Below, piece after piece: positions 10,693-21,878 of a DNA stretch of 64,000 nt (position 1 is the stretch's first letter; every line of letters starts with the position of its first letter). Origin of the DNA: Athripsodes cinereus (taxonomy: Eukaryota; Arthropoda; Insecta; Trichoptera; Leptoceridae); assembly GCA_947579605.1 (NCBI GenBank), contig OX388305.1:19109542-19173541 (forward strand). Direction: 5' to 3'. A model generated the notes under the pieces. It did no database searches. It was not told the DNA's origin and worked only from the letters and a program-made list of their open reading frames with translations. Made by a program: the position numbers and the translations under genes.

Positions 10693-11808
10693 TTAGCATA
10701 TGAAAAAGCATCTGATGAAAAAGCATCTTCATCATTTAATTTTAAAAAGGGGGATTATGACCAAGCAATTGACTACCTCTTCGCAAATGACTGGTCCTTT
10801 CTACAGAACGAGAATATTGAATATGTAGTGGCAGTACTGTACAGTATTATATACGAAACCTTAAATAAATTCATACCTTTTGAAGAATAAAGGATAAACT
10901 CTTATCCCAGATGGTGTTCATCGGATTTAAAAAGAAGTATTACTGAAAAAAAGATGGCACATAGAAACTTCAAAGAGACTGGCGATGAAAAGTACTACAA
11001 AATATTTTCTAATTTACGATCCAAATGTAAGAAACTGAAAGAAGAATGTTACTCTAACTACATAAAGGAAGCCGAATATTTAACAACTGATGCAAAATCA
11101 CTGTGGAAGTTCAAAAATTCTTTGAGTAGAGACGCAAATAACTATCCTCCTCAGATGTATTTAGGACGTCAACAGGTAAGTGATCCACAGCAAATTGTAA
11201 ACAAGTTTGCCGATTTTTTTAGTAGTGTGTTCGGACAGGACAAGTGTAACATCAATGACTCCTATGTAGGGAGTATTAACTCAGTAAATCTTTCACAGTG
11301 TCGGATACATCCTGATAGAGCAGGTCTTAAGTTATCCCAACTAGATATAAGAAAATCCTCAGGTCCGGATGATGTACCTCCTGTCTTCTTAAAAAGGTGT
11401 GCTGACGCATTAATTATACCTTTAACTATTATTTTCAATAAATCTCTGGAAACCGGTCACTACCCCTCAACATGGAAGACGGGAAACATCGCGCCAATAT
11501 TCAAGAAGGGTGATAATGCGGACATATCTAATTATAGACCAATATGTTTGCAATCGACCATTGCTAAAATATTTGAATCCCTTGTACTAGAACAAATATT
11601 ACCAGTTATATCAGCAATAATCGAGCATCCACAACATGGTTTCATACCAGGCAGATCAACCCTTACTAACCTAACTATCTATGAGCACGATATTGTCGAT
11701 AGCCTCTCCCGTGGATTCCAGGTGGACAGTATATATACTGATTTTTGTAAGGCGTTCGACAAAGTGTCCCATAAAATTCTATTGTATAAATTGTCAGCGG
11801 TGAACGTT
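10693..11808 (+). pseudogene. Non-LTR reverse transcriptase, internal fragment
   Basis: From 10954 about 285 codons encode the N-terminal part of a Jockey/CR1-type reverse transcriptase. They include SSGPDDVPPVFLKRCAD, HYPSTWKTGNIAPIFKKGD, then ISNYRPICLQSTIAKIFESL, HGFIPGRSTLTNL, and motif A with its first catalytic Asp in YTDFCKAFDKVSHKILLYKL. The same frame continues upstream to about 10693, broken by one TAA at 10888-10890. Homology stops abruptly near 11808, before motif B and the YxDD box, and the endonuclease domain is missing at the other side. This is therefore an internal fragment truncated at both ends, which simple 5' truncation does not explain. It cannot encode an active enzyme. 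Confidence 0.85.
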
Positions 11809-11865
11809 CAATATAAAATAACTCAAATATATAATTATTATTTTATTAACTTAACTAAAGAATAA

Positions 11866-13040
11866 TTAATTTCGAAAGAGATAGCAAAGTCAATAAATAA
11901 TGAATACAAGACAATAATACCATAATTAAAATAGTATAAAGCTTAAATAAAGTGGCGTAAAAAAATAAATTAGGTAAATATTAAATATCCAACTAGGTAT
12001 GTATATTAAAAAAAATCATCAATTCATAGGATGTCAGTGTATAGTTGCATTGTGAAATATCATGAAAAAATATGTTTCAAAATAGTGATTGTGATAAAAA
12101 ATAAAATTAAGATTTTTTTCTCCAGTTATGTTTTTTCCTGCAACATTTGTTTGCGTGGTTAAGTGTTATACATCCGAGATGCATCTTATAAATATATATT
12201 ATTTTCAAAATAATAATTTAAGTTTGTTTCTTCTCCGAGTTTAAAACGGAATTTAAAGTTTTTAATGATGTCCATACGTTATGTCTATAAGATGCAGAGC
12301 GGATCACATAAATCTAGAGTAAAAAAGTTTTTGCATTTTAATACGTGAAATAATATAGAAATCATATGTAAGTTTGTGAAGACTGTGAACTCGTAAGGCA
12401 CACGCTGAAACTAGTACTAAGTTTAAGATTTTTTTGTGGCGGCGAAATTGCTATCCACACTTCTCATAACTATACAACCAGATAACTCTTTATAATAATA
12501 TTATGATTATCACATAAAAACTTAACGATTTAATGTCGGGAAAATCACCTTTTCACATATCTAAGATATCAAAGGATCATACATTAACAGCGGATTAAAA
12601 ATACCAGCACTTTGCCTGAAATATATGTGTTCAAACATTCACAATATTGAAAGTAATTTTTAAAATATATTTTTGAATCTGGATGTAAAAATGTACCGGT
12701 TAATCTAATTTTCGTTAATTATTTATTAAACATTTTGGTGTTTCCCTGTAGCTGACATGACTAAAGATAAAAAAAATTGGTATCTACTACTACTACTTCT
12801 TCTACAGCTATAACTATTATAATATTATATAATGTAGCTAGCGGACTAATTGGACTAAATGCATACTGGCCTCTCCCATCTTGTGTACCTTTGTGCGAAT
12901 AACAAAAATTGTTATTGTCACAAACAGAGCAATTTGTATGTTTATTGTATGATGTTGGTCAAGCCACAAGTGTTGTCCCAAGGGTTAAGAGTTTTAATAC
13001 GTAGCAATACGTAACTGTAAGAATATAGTTTGTAAGAATA
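11866..13040. other. AT-rich intergenic sequence
   Basis: No supported feature. A weak SINE-A trace may exist near 12835-12890. Confidence 0.4.
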
Positions 13041-13310
13041 TTGTAGTAGTGAGTAGTGCCTTGAAAGGAGTATCTTCTCCATGGGACATTAAGGGTTTTG
13101 TAATTTTAGGGAGGATTTTGTTGGGGGGAGTCCTTCTGTCAAACCCTAAGCCCTCCATTGGAAAAAATGTTGTTGTTTCGTTGAGTCTGGACGATATAGG
13201 AGCTTCGCTTTTTAAACATCCAGGGGAAAGTGGTGGAAAAAACCCATAATGTAATGGTCAAGTCACTAGTGGGGTATACCGTGATGGTACAATAGTAGTA
13301 TTTCACAACT
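13041..13310. other. Unclassified less AT-rich segment with SINE-A tail
   Basis: At 13255-13300 the sequence CACTAGTGGGGTATACCGTG, then ATGGTACAATAGTAGTA, matches the SINE-A sense 3' end. The upstream 66-codon open stretch (13049-13249, plus) has no recognised motif; I treat it as repeat sequence, not a gene. Confidence 0.4.
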
Positions 13311-14280
13311 ATAATTCTATTGGTAGTGAATATCTTTTGGAATATATTACTCATTTAACGAAAGTAATATAGGTATACAGACAAAAAGAGACAAAACGTC
13401 TTAAATTTCATGAAGTGAATGAGACATAATTAAAAACCTTACAAATTACATTGAAACTTTCACAAGGCAGTGTTATGAAGTAGACACGTACTTACATAAT
13501 AAGTACAAAATATAATTGTAGTACTTGGAGATGTTAATAGAAGTGTACGTTCTTGTATAATTCTAATACTTGTGAATTGTAAGAAATCGTAAGTAGTAGT
13601 AGGTACGTGTGATAATTAATTAACTGCCATACTCAGCGTTGCTTGTATGTACATATAATTATAATTAATTATTTATCTATACCAACACAGTACATCCCAC
13701 AAGTGGGGTACTAAATGCATGTATTAAATATGTAAGTTGTCTTCTACCATGCCAATAAAAGATAATAAAAGAAAAGTTTAGATCAATGTCTTAATTTAAA
13801 TTATTGTCAATTTGATTGTAATGTCATTTTCAACTATTTATCTTCATAACTTTTCTCTTATTTTTATTTTTTAAGGTAAAATATACATATAATTATTGTT
13901 TGCTAGCAACGTGTTCATCATACGCTTTGGTAATTTGCGAGATCTTGATTGGTTTATTTACAGAACAAATTAGAATGTAGACATTTATTGAGTTGAACTG
14001 TTTGTGTCCCTATAGACAATAAATACATAAATAATGATATTCAAGATTACTATTTATCTATTTAATTATTTATGATGTATAACTAACAATAAGAGATATG
14101 ACAGTGATACTTTTGCGTCACTCAAAGTTCACAAATCAGTTTCACAATGATACACACACATGCAAACAAATAATTATCAAACAAAACATTTCAACATCTA
14201 ATGAATCAATAAACACTCTTCTTTTAAATTTATAAAATATTGGAAAAGACGAGTTATTTCATACATACATAGCTAAACAA
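13311..14280. other. Intergenic sequence with a partial SINE-A
   Basis: A partial antisense SINE-A lies at 13680-13762 (cagtacatcccacaagtggg ... ctaccatgccaataaaag). The rest is AT-rich with no supported feature. Confidence 0.45.
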
Positions 14281-14428
14281 TTAAAATGCAAATGTAGCTA
14301 CATTCTTCTCTTCTTCTTCTTTCTTCTTTTTCTTTTCGGCAAGGCACCCGACATCGAGTGAATTATGCCTATATACTCACTGCTGTGAGTACAATGTCTT
14401 AACGTAGTGGATATTCATTAGTACATAA

Positions 14429-14602
14429 CTACATAGTAACTACCGTTTCAGTCGCCACGTGCGGCAAGTACATCTCAAGGGCATTGGGATCAATGAACTC
14501 CGCGCCCGAGTAACCAATACATGCACACCGCTTGTGTGGCGACATCGTTGCAATCACAGGGCCGTTTTCAGGAATATATTTGATGTTAAACACATCGTAG
14601 TC
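14429..14602 (-). CDS. Candidate terminal coding exon of an unidentified host gene
   Basis: The minus strand has 57 open codons ending in TAG (14431-14429). They read from DYDVFNIKYIPENGP, through MSPHKRCACIGYSGAEFIDP and NALEMYLPHV, to ATETVVTM at the C terminus. G+C is far higher than in the flanks, and third positions often carry G or C, unlike anything else non-repetitive here. Immediately upstream (14603-14621) is a long minus-strand T run followed by GTAAG, a usable though non-consensus splice acceptor. There is no ATG at the start, so it would be a last exon with earlier exons at higher coordinates, possibly beyond the window. I do not recognise the family. It could instead be an exon of a retrocopy or an old gene fragment. 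Confidence 0.45.
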   Translation of the reverse strand, partial: DYDVFNIKYIPENGPVIATMSPHKRCACIGYSGAEFIDPNALEMYLPHVATETVVTM

Positions 14603-14767
14603 TTACAAAAAAAAAAAAATCTTGTCAAAATTTATTATTATTTTTATAATAATAATTTGTTTCAAAAACATTTACTATAAAACAATTTATTATTAGGTAT
14701 AATTTATTATTGAAATTTATTCTTATTAAAATTAATAATTTAGATGTTCTTATTAAATTTTTTAAGG

Positions 14768-14990
14768 TTATTTACTTAAGTTCACTTTATTACAATTTTG
14801 GGCCATAAGAGAATGGACAGAAATGGGAAAATTAAAACCCAACTTCCTAATCGTCTGAGAAAATTCTTGATTAGGTAGGAGTGGGCAACCAAAGAAAACG
14901 TGGTCCAGAGTTTCCGTGTCCTCCCCGCATTCGCACATAGGGTAGCTACATTCAGACAATAACAAAAATTAACTTACTATAAATATATAG
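14768..14990 (-). pseudogene. Jockey/R1-like C-terminal zinc-knuckle fragment
   Basis: The open minus-strand frame contains CSYPMCECGEDTETLDHVFF followed by GCPLL, i.e. C-x-C-G-x-(D/E)-x-E-T-x2-H-x4-C. This is the zinc-binding motif that ends Jockey- and R1-type ORF2 proteins. It is followed by a short tail (FSQTIRKLGFNFPISVHSLM). No reverse transcriptase precedes it. It is a 5'-truncated insertion. Confidence 0.65.
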
Positions 14991-14999
14991 CTAGGTGAA

Positions 15000-16430
15000 A
15001 GACATATTATTGCTTATTATTCATAATAAGATCTTTGTTATACTGCTGAATATCCAAACCCAGCCTATTTTTTTATCAATTGTGTAACTATATTTATGCA
15101 AATAAACATATAAACTTACTCGCAAAATATTAATTATATCACGTTATGATAATCATCTTCTTCGTCAGAAATTATTCCAAAACATTAGCAAAATTTAAAG
15201 TTTCCGTTAAGTGTAATAATATTCAAATTATTTCTGAAATTACCCTCACAAATTTTGTTACATTGTATTAGTATCTACAAATGTTCTTATAAATATATGT
15301 AGGTACTCTCTAGCTGTACTACAGTTGGAGTAGAAATCGCTACTTGGTTTGTACAGCGGAAGATTTACAAACGATGCATCCTACATAATTTGTTTACTAA
15401 CTCATTTGCAGACATTTACTGTCATTTGTTTTTTATACTTTATGGTCCAACTGACGCTCTCGCTGGTTCAATCTCTAACCAACTGACTGACTCATTTTTC
15501 GGACTCACATTCTGATTTATGAACTAAAGCATCCAATGGTTACATGTTCTTGTTAATTTACTTTTATTTGAAAGTACAAGATTATTTTTTTCTGCCACAA
15601 CACAGCCTTATGGCTAGTGTGGTAGTCATATTCTTGCGTAGGTACCTACTTTTGCATGTCTTTTGTATATTTAGCGTATGAAATTGTGATCAACATAATT
15701 TGTCTAAAGAAAGATTATTATATTATATTTTTGAGTTCCAATTCTTTCTCTTTGACAAAAATGAAGATTTAACACCTGGGTTGTCATATTATAATAATAC
15801 CTACTACTCATAATATTCTTTGATTGGTCCTAAATCTCCTCTATTCTACATCATTGGAGCTTCATCAGATATTATTGACTTGTTGATAATGCATCGCGAA
15901 AGAGATTTTAATAGGCCATGGACAATGAATTGTCTTAGATCCCATGGCCAAAATTATTTGTCTACATAAAACGAACTATTAGATTTTAGTAAAAAGATTA
16001 TTGTTCACACAATGAATATAATTTTCAAATATACCTATGAAAAAAATATTTGTACACCCACATTGTGCATTTTAAATTCACAGTCAAACAAGGTTTGTTA
16101 TAAACTTCTGTTGCTAATGTCAAATAATTTTATGGCACAAGATTTCGATTTCAATAGTATCGTATTAAAATATTTAACCACGTTTGTACATAGGGTAGTA
16201 TTATTATTATTTTTAATTTATCCTTGATTATCTGCTACTGAAATATACTATTTATTTAAATATTACACAGTCTTAGCAGTAAAGGGAATCAATTTGAAAT
16301 AAATCGATTGGAAGTTAATACTTCAAAAACACATTTAATGAGATATCTACTAAATTTATTAACATGAAATGACACTCGCTTAAAATAAATTTGATTTCAT
16401 TAGTATCTGTTAAAAATGCTAATACAACAT
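15000..16430. other. AT-rich intergenic sequence
   Basis: A small inverted repeat around CCATGGCC occurs at 15913-15952. The open stretch at 16012-16227 lacks recognisable content. Confidence 0.4.
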
Positions 16431-16500
16431 CCTGATGGGTTATCATCCTAGGTGGGTTAGGCAGAAAGTACATAACGTCGTGTACATAACGGAAATGTCG

Positions 16501-16600
16501 TGTAAAGAGGTGACGCAATTGGCGCAGAGAAGCTCTGAATGGAGGAGGCTGTGGTTTCTGCCCTGTGCTCCCGAGAGGAGCGTTGAGGCCGAGAGAGAGA
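16501..16600 (+). pseudogene. RTE-like 3' end fragment (family G)
   Basis: The translation KEVTQLAQRSSEWRRL, followed by CAPER, and the DNA CCCTGTGCTCCCGAGAGGAG match the terminal coding segment of the 8.6- and 21.3-kb copies. Upstream at 16436-16470 a short piece (taggtgggttaggcagaaag) resembles the complement of an RTE-like 3' end. The element is reduced to about 100 bases. Confidence 0.6.
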
Positions 16601-16786
16601 GACATAACGTCGTATGGATCTATCCTTACATACTCATTTCGATTTCGCTTTCATTCACGTATGTTCGTTCTTGAGAGGTATAATTTTTTTTTTAATATTT
16701 GTGTTTTTTTATTTATTCTTGACTTTAAATTTACTACAAATGTTACAAAAAAAAAACAAATTAAATATAGGTAATCAATATACAGA

Positions 16787-16830
16787 GCGTGAGTTCACCA
16801 CGAAGGCACGATATCTTCCAACTAAACCAA
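16787..16830 (-). repeat. Jockey-like 3'-UTR fragment (family E)
   Basis: CAGAGCGTGAGTTCACCACG, then AAGGCACGATATCTTCCAAC, aligns with the 3'-untranslated region of the 62-64-kb element. Confidence 0.5.
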
Positions 16831-16989
16831 TTCTATCAAAAAAATATTACTATGTTTAAATAATTGAACAACCAAAACAAAACAATTTTATTGTCTTATG
16901 CGTCTTCATATGTCAACTCAGTATACATTAAACGGATAATTTTCCTCAATTCATAATACCAGTCACTATCTAGTTTGAATCGATAGATA

Positions 16990-17130
16990 TATTATATATT
17001 TCCTCCATAATATGGTACATTCTCTGGAATTATGAGTCGCATTTACACCCAGGACTAGAAGGTAACGCCATCGATGTATATGGTCTGCAAATCTACCATG
17101 TCCTGTTCCAAATCTAATTATCAATAAATT
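16990..17130 (-). pseudogene. Jockey/R1-like RNase H/zinc-knuckle fragment
   Basis: The minus strand encodes RFGTGHGRFADHIHRWRY. After a one-base shift it gives PSSPGCKCDS and MYHIMEEI. The order 'TGHG.F..HLHRW ... C.CD ... H.MEEC' is the usual C-terminal end of R1/Jockey-type polyproteins. The frameshift and a stop show it is inactive. Confidence 0.6.
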
Positions 17131-17164
17131 TGAGTTGAGTTTGAGGAAAGAGACCATTGATGCA

Positions 17165-18368
17165 GCCAGCTGGTTGGAAAAAATACCGTTGAATCTATAG
17201 GCCTAGAATGCCAAATATATTTCAAAAATATAATATTGCATTGATTTAACCAATATTAGCTTTTTCTTTTTCCATGTTGACGTCTTATGTCTTAACGCAA
17301 AATTCTCTCAATTAACACAGGCTAAATCTCTGGGCTGTACTAGTTGAAGCAGTCCCTATTTTCTCTGGATTTCTTCTATGTATATTATTTCAAAATTTTC
17401 AGCTAGATATTTTTCATATTTTTTTACACTCATTCTACGTGAGGACTTAGGAGAAACGTTTTTTTTTCTACCATGTGAGTTGTACCTACATAAACGAGAT
17501 GCCTTTCGTCTTAAGAAATTGACAATCTCTTCTTCAAGTCATTGATACTGTTTTAAGAAGAAGAACGGCGTCTATCTGAATTAAAAATTACATAGTAGAA
17601 AAAAGTGACTGCTTTTCATCTCATTATTATACTACTGACGCAGTGAATAAATCTTACTTAAATTTTTCAGATGTGTCTTTTTGTCTTTCAGTGTACGATG
17701 CCGAATACAAAGCAAGCTTAATTTACAGAAACACAAATTATTCTAATTTATTAATAATTAAAACAGACGCTTCCTTCTAATTTGCAATTTTATTGTTTCT
17801 TACATTAAAATTCAAAATAGGTGGCAACACAGAATGTTTCAAATTAATGAAAATATTCACACTTCAAATACAGAAAAAGATATTTCATATTGAGAATAAT
17901 ATCTCTTTCCGAGATTCTTTCTCGAGGCGTACTGTACTTGTTTCTGTGGGACCATCTATTGGCTTGCTTAAAGTTTTGACTTAATTTTTAGTGCAACACG
18001 TTCTTTTTTATTTGCAAAATTTTCAAAAAATTAATTTATAGTACATAATTAATAACATCTCCATTAATTTTTGCAGACTGTTTATTTTATGGTTTATGGT
18101 TACAGAATAAATGCTTTGATATCCACGAGACCTTTACTGGTTCATGTATTAATTTGCATTAATGATCTTTTATGCATTGTTATAACTGTCTGTGTCCAGT
18201 AAAATATTTAAAAAATTAAAATTAAATAATTACAAATGTTAAATTTTTGAAAAAATAAGAATTAATTGTAATTATGAATTAAAACATTCATCTCATACTA
18301 TCCCCTGCATAAAATTATATAATCTTTTATTCATGGAATGCATGATGCACATGCATTTCGGATGAAAA
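17165..18368. other. AT-rich intergenic sequence
   Basis: No supported feature. Confidence 0.4.
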
Positions 18369-18565
18369 TTAGATCATACAGTCTTTCATAATATGTGATA
18401 CTCCTCGTATACTGGATTTAATGTTGGGTCGGCTATTCTGTGAGATGGTCCTGATGATACTCATGAACACAATGTTGAAACACAACACCTTTTCGACAAA
18501 TCCAATCTGCATATTCCGGTGACGGGCCGAGTCTCGTTCCGTATGCAAAGGCATGAGCCAAGTCT
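18369..18565 (-). CDS. Weak candidate exon, unidentified
   Basis: A strong acceptor-like sequence (TTTGCTGTACTGCAG, minus strand) ends at 18566. It is followed by about 140 bases that are less AT-rich than the flanks. The longest frame after it runs about 65 codons to a TAA, containing ETWLMPLHTERDSARHRN and IGFVEKVLCFNIVFMSIIRT. A second frame (LAHAFAYGTRLGPSPEYADW) is also open for about 43 codons, so the frame is undecided. No family is recognised. It may be chance or repeat sequence. Confidence 0.2.
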
Positions 18566-18844
18566 CTGCAGTACAGCAAAATAACACAACAATACATTTG
18601 AAAAAAAGACGATCGTACAATCAATTTACAGAATGCGAGTTTAGTTTTGCTGATTTATTATTACATCTTCTACGAAATGTAAGATATTAATTTGAGTTTC
18701 ACGTTTTTTTTTAAATACAGTATTTATATGCTTATATTTTGAAGACGGAGTAGATCGGTAGTCAATTTTAACTTCTATATCTTCAGAATGATGGTACAAA
18801 CCATGACTGAATACATAAAAATATTTTTTTTGAATAATTTGATA

Positions 18845-18982
18845 GAATTTTTGCCTGACGAGGAGACATAACTTTTTCAAGCCAGCTAGCTAATTAATGA
18901 AATTACAATAGAATTACTAAAAAAGCTTGTTTATTTTTTTAATAATGAACTGAGATCACGAACTGTCGGTCGAAAAATTGGG
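18845..18982. mobile_element. Foldback element (family B), partial
   Basis: It holds one arm (TTTTTGCCTGACGAGGAGAC, then TTTTTCAAGCCAGCTAGC) and the outer terminus (GAACTGTCGGTCGAAAAATT) seen in the 6.9- and 30.7-kb copies. Confidence 0.5.
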
Positions 18983-18989
18983 CCTTATT

Positions 18990-21230
18990 AATTTTTACAC
19001 TTTGAAATTGTTTTCTTAATAGCTATATGAGTGTTGATAGATTTAATCAACCCTAGATAATTGGTTTAAACTTCTAAAAACACCGATTCAAGCTTAATTT
19101 GCTTTTGACTTTGATCTAACTTTAGACGACTTATTTAATAACGGAGTACCTACGTATGTATGTATATAATGATAATTATAATAGAACCTTAATTAATGTT
19201 TCTTGAATGGCTTGTGTTTCGTCAAATTGAACAATATTTTTGGAGGGTGTATATTATTGTAAAAAACATATTTGAAGAGTTTTAAAAATATTTTATAACA
19301 AATCTGTTTAATATCACATTAATAATTATTTGCTCGGAATCATTATAGTTTCTCTTGATAATGTCAAGTTTTTTTGACGAAAACGCTAGAGCAAAATTAT
19401 TATTATTGTAAACTGTGTCTTTGTATACAATGCAGGTTCTTTTGAATAACGACACGGATGTTTAATTTATACAGAGATATATTCAAATAATCATCCTAAT
19501 ACAATTGCGAACACAAATAGTCAAAAACACAGAGTAGCAACGTTTCGTCGTAACCCAAGGTCACAACTATAATGAGCCCATAGGAAGCTAGCTTATGTAG
19601 GTATAAATTAGTACACTCAATACAATGTTGCTTGATAAAACTGTAAACAAGCACAAGATTCAATTCAAAGGTACAGAGTACAAAGTAGGTTACATTACAA
19701 TTATCATTATTTAGAATTTCACGTTATTTCGTTCATATCGAAAATATGACATTGAATAGTTTATGTTTCCATTATGTGAAATTTTCAATTTGGTACGACG
19801 TCGAGCATAATATTGATGCATTGTGTTCATGTTCATGAGAGCCCGTTCCTCGTATAAGTATTTTTGTGAGTAGGTACTTAGTATAAAAATCATTAGGTAG
19901 GTATATTTTGAATTTGTTTGAAAAATTATTAGGCATTTTACATAAATTGTATTGACTTAATAATTGCGTGTTTCGTATCAAGGCAGTTAACTAATACAAG
20001 GTATTTCAAATTGAATCGTATAAATATTATTTCACAAATCTCTTCAAAATGTATTTTCTATAATATTGGAATTTGATTACTGAAATACCTTCCCACGTTA
20101 AAGATTGTATCAGAGTTAATTTATTTATTTCGATATGGAATTCTACTACCTAAACACCGACACAGTGAATAGAAATAGAATATTAAGTTAATTCTTAGAA
20201 ATTAAATTCTCGGTAGAATAATTAGTGTACCTTTGAATTTAATATCTTTAAGTTGTCTGCAAGTTTTATGGTATCACTCTTGACATTCCTGTGAGGTATC
20301 AAGAATGATATAGATTATCACTTTTTCTAAAACAAAAACTTTTGAATGAGTTGCATGCCTATGCCTAATCGCAGAATATTTCAGATGATACGTTAATTCA
20401 ATTCTTATTAGAATACCTAGATTTAGAAACGCGTTTGGACATTTGCCGGATATTTTCACGAATTCCATGTGTGTTTTAGTGGAAGACATTAAGGCTACAA
20501 TGAAGAGACTATATTATTATGTATATTGATGTAATTTTTACAATAAACAATAGTACATGTAAATTTAACACAGTATCCACCATGCGTTACCCATATTTGG
20601 TATTCCAGAATAGTGGCATCACATGAACCTGTCATAAAATATTTATAAGGGAGAGTGTCGGAACCTTTGACATATCGCCCGGTAGTCTAATTTGACAAAA
20701 CATACCTCGTGAAAAGGATTGATTGCGGATTAAATTCCTGCACTACCAAATAAGGTGACATTTTCTTTTTTTATTCTGACATGTTAGTTTCATGCATTAA
20801 ATTTTCGTAGAAAATATTACCACTAGCACAATTTGTGTTTCTCAAGACGTGTACCTACCTATATTTTTATTTGATTGCTGTTTTTAGATATAATGAAGTA
20901 AAATATGGTAAATAATATACCTAATGTTATAATGATGAAATATAACATGGTGTTGAGTGCTATAATATATCGTAGTGTGATATAGCATAATGTAGGTAGG
21001 TACTATCACGATGTTTTAATGGCTCAAGTCGTATATTATATTACAATAAATAAATAAAAATATAAAGTACCTACGCGATGTTTTACTGTCACCTGTATTT
21101 GGCGGGGCAATCTATAACTTACTGAATAGACTTATCTGAAAAAAATCTAAAAGAAACAATTTTCTTAATTATATGGGTCCATTTCATCCACAACATTCCC
21201 AACAAATAACAATTTTCCCACTCTAATCTC
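18990..21230. other. AT-rich intergenic sequence
   Basis: Several open stretches (19711-19981, 20274-20489) have no recognisable domain and AT-driven composition. No supported feature. Confidence 0.4.
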
Positions 21231-21238
21231 TAAATTAA

Positions 21239-21416
21239 GGCCAAAAAAAGCGCTGTTTTTTCGTCCGCAAGGGTTCCGTCGGCCCGGGCGTCCCTTTTTC
21301 ACAATCAGAGCGCAAGGAATATCGTTGAAAGAGGTGACGCAATTGGCTCAGAGACGCTCTGAATGGAGTAGGCTGGTTTCTGCCCTGTGCTCCCGAGAGG
21401 AGCATTGAGGCCGATG
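21239..21416 (+). pseudogene. RTE-like 3' end fragment (family G)
   Basis: Reading on, the strand encodes KRALFF, then RRPGRPFFTIRAQGIS and KEVTQLAQRRSEWSRL, followed by SALCSREEH. This is the direct continuation of the polyprotein tail seen at 8.6-9.1 kb, here in the plus orientation. It ends with CCCGAGAGGAGCATTGAGGC and a TGAGT-rich tail. Confidence 0.7.
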
Positions 21417-21449
21417 AGTTGAGTTGAGAGAATCTCTAAATTTTCTAAT

Positions 21450-21610
21450 GATCTAGAGTTTGTGTGTTCACATTGTGAAAAGACATTTTAAACATATTTG
21501 TTGTCAATAAAACACTGTTTTACTTGAAAGCGCTTGAGTAATAATAAATTAATAGTGAAAAGTAAAACAGTGTTTTATTGATAACAAATATATGTTCTAA
21601 ATTTTCTAAT
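21450..21610. mobile_element. Stem-loop insertion flanked by 15-bp direct repeats
   Basis: TCTAAATTTTCTAAT occurs at 21435-21449 and again at 21596-21610, a 15-bp direct repeat that looks like a target-site duplication. Between the two copies lie arms of about 33 bp (ATAAAACACTGTTTTACTT at about 21506-21524, and its complement AAGTAAAACAGTGTTTTAT at 21560-21578) around a 36-base loop. It encodes nothing. The long duplication suggests retrotransposition; the palindrome suggests a foldback element. Confidence 0.5.
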
Positions 21611-21874
21611 ATTTCTTAAAGCAGGTATTCGTAAAACATAACAAAGTTTACTTTTAATACCTTTTGATTTCAGCGATGAGATAAGCCATTCATCCTGAAT
21701 GATATATTTTTTGACACGGAAACTTGCATTCTTGAGAGAGTGGGATATAAAACGACCTTGTTAAAGTATCAAAATAAAAACCTTCACGCATACCTACATC
21801 ATACTAACTACATTTTAGTTGAAACACTTAGTATGAACTGTATATAACTTTGAAATATTGAAAAAGCTCTCAAA

Positions 21875-21878
21875 AGCT
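21875..21878. repeat. Target-site duplication, left (AGCT)
   Basis: AGCT directly precedes the 5' LTR and is repeated at 30286-30289 after the 3' LTR. A 4-bp duplication is usual for Gypsy-type and some BEL/Pao LTR elements. Confidence 0.8.

Noticed and set aside
16315..16605. Minus-strand 96-codon frame
   Set aside because: It is the reverse of the family G retro tail; the plus strand gives the recognisable protein.
20274..20489. Possible first exon with an ATG (minus strand)
   Set aside because: The ATG is real and a weak donor-like site follows, but there is no codon bias or recognisable motif.
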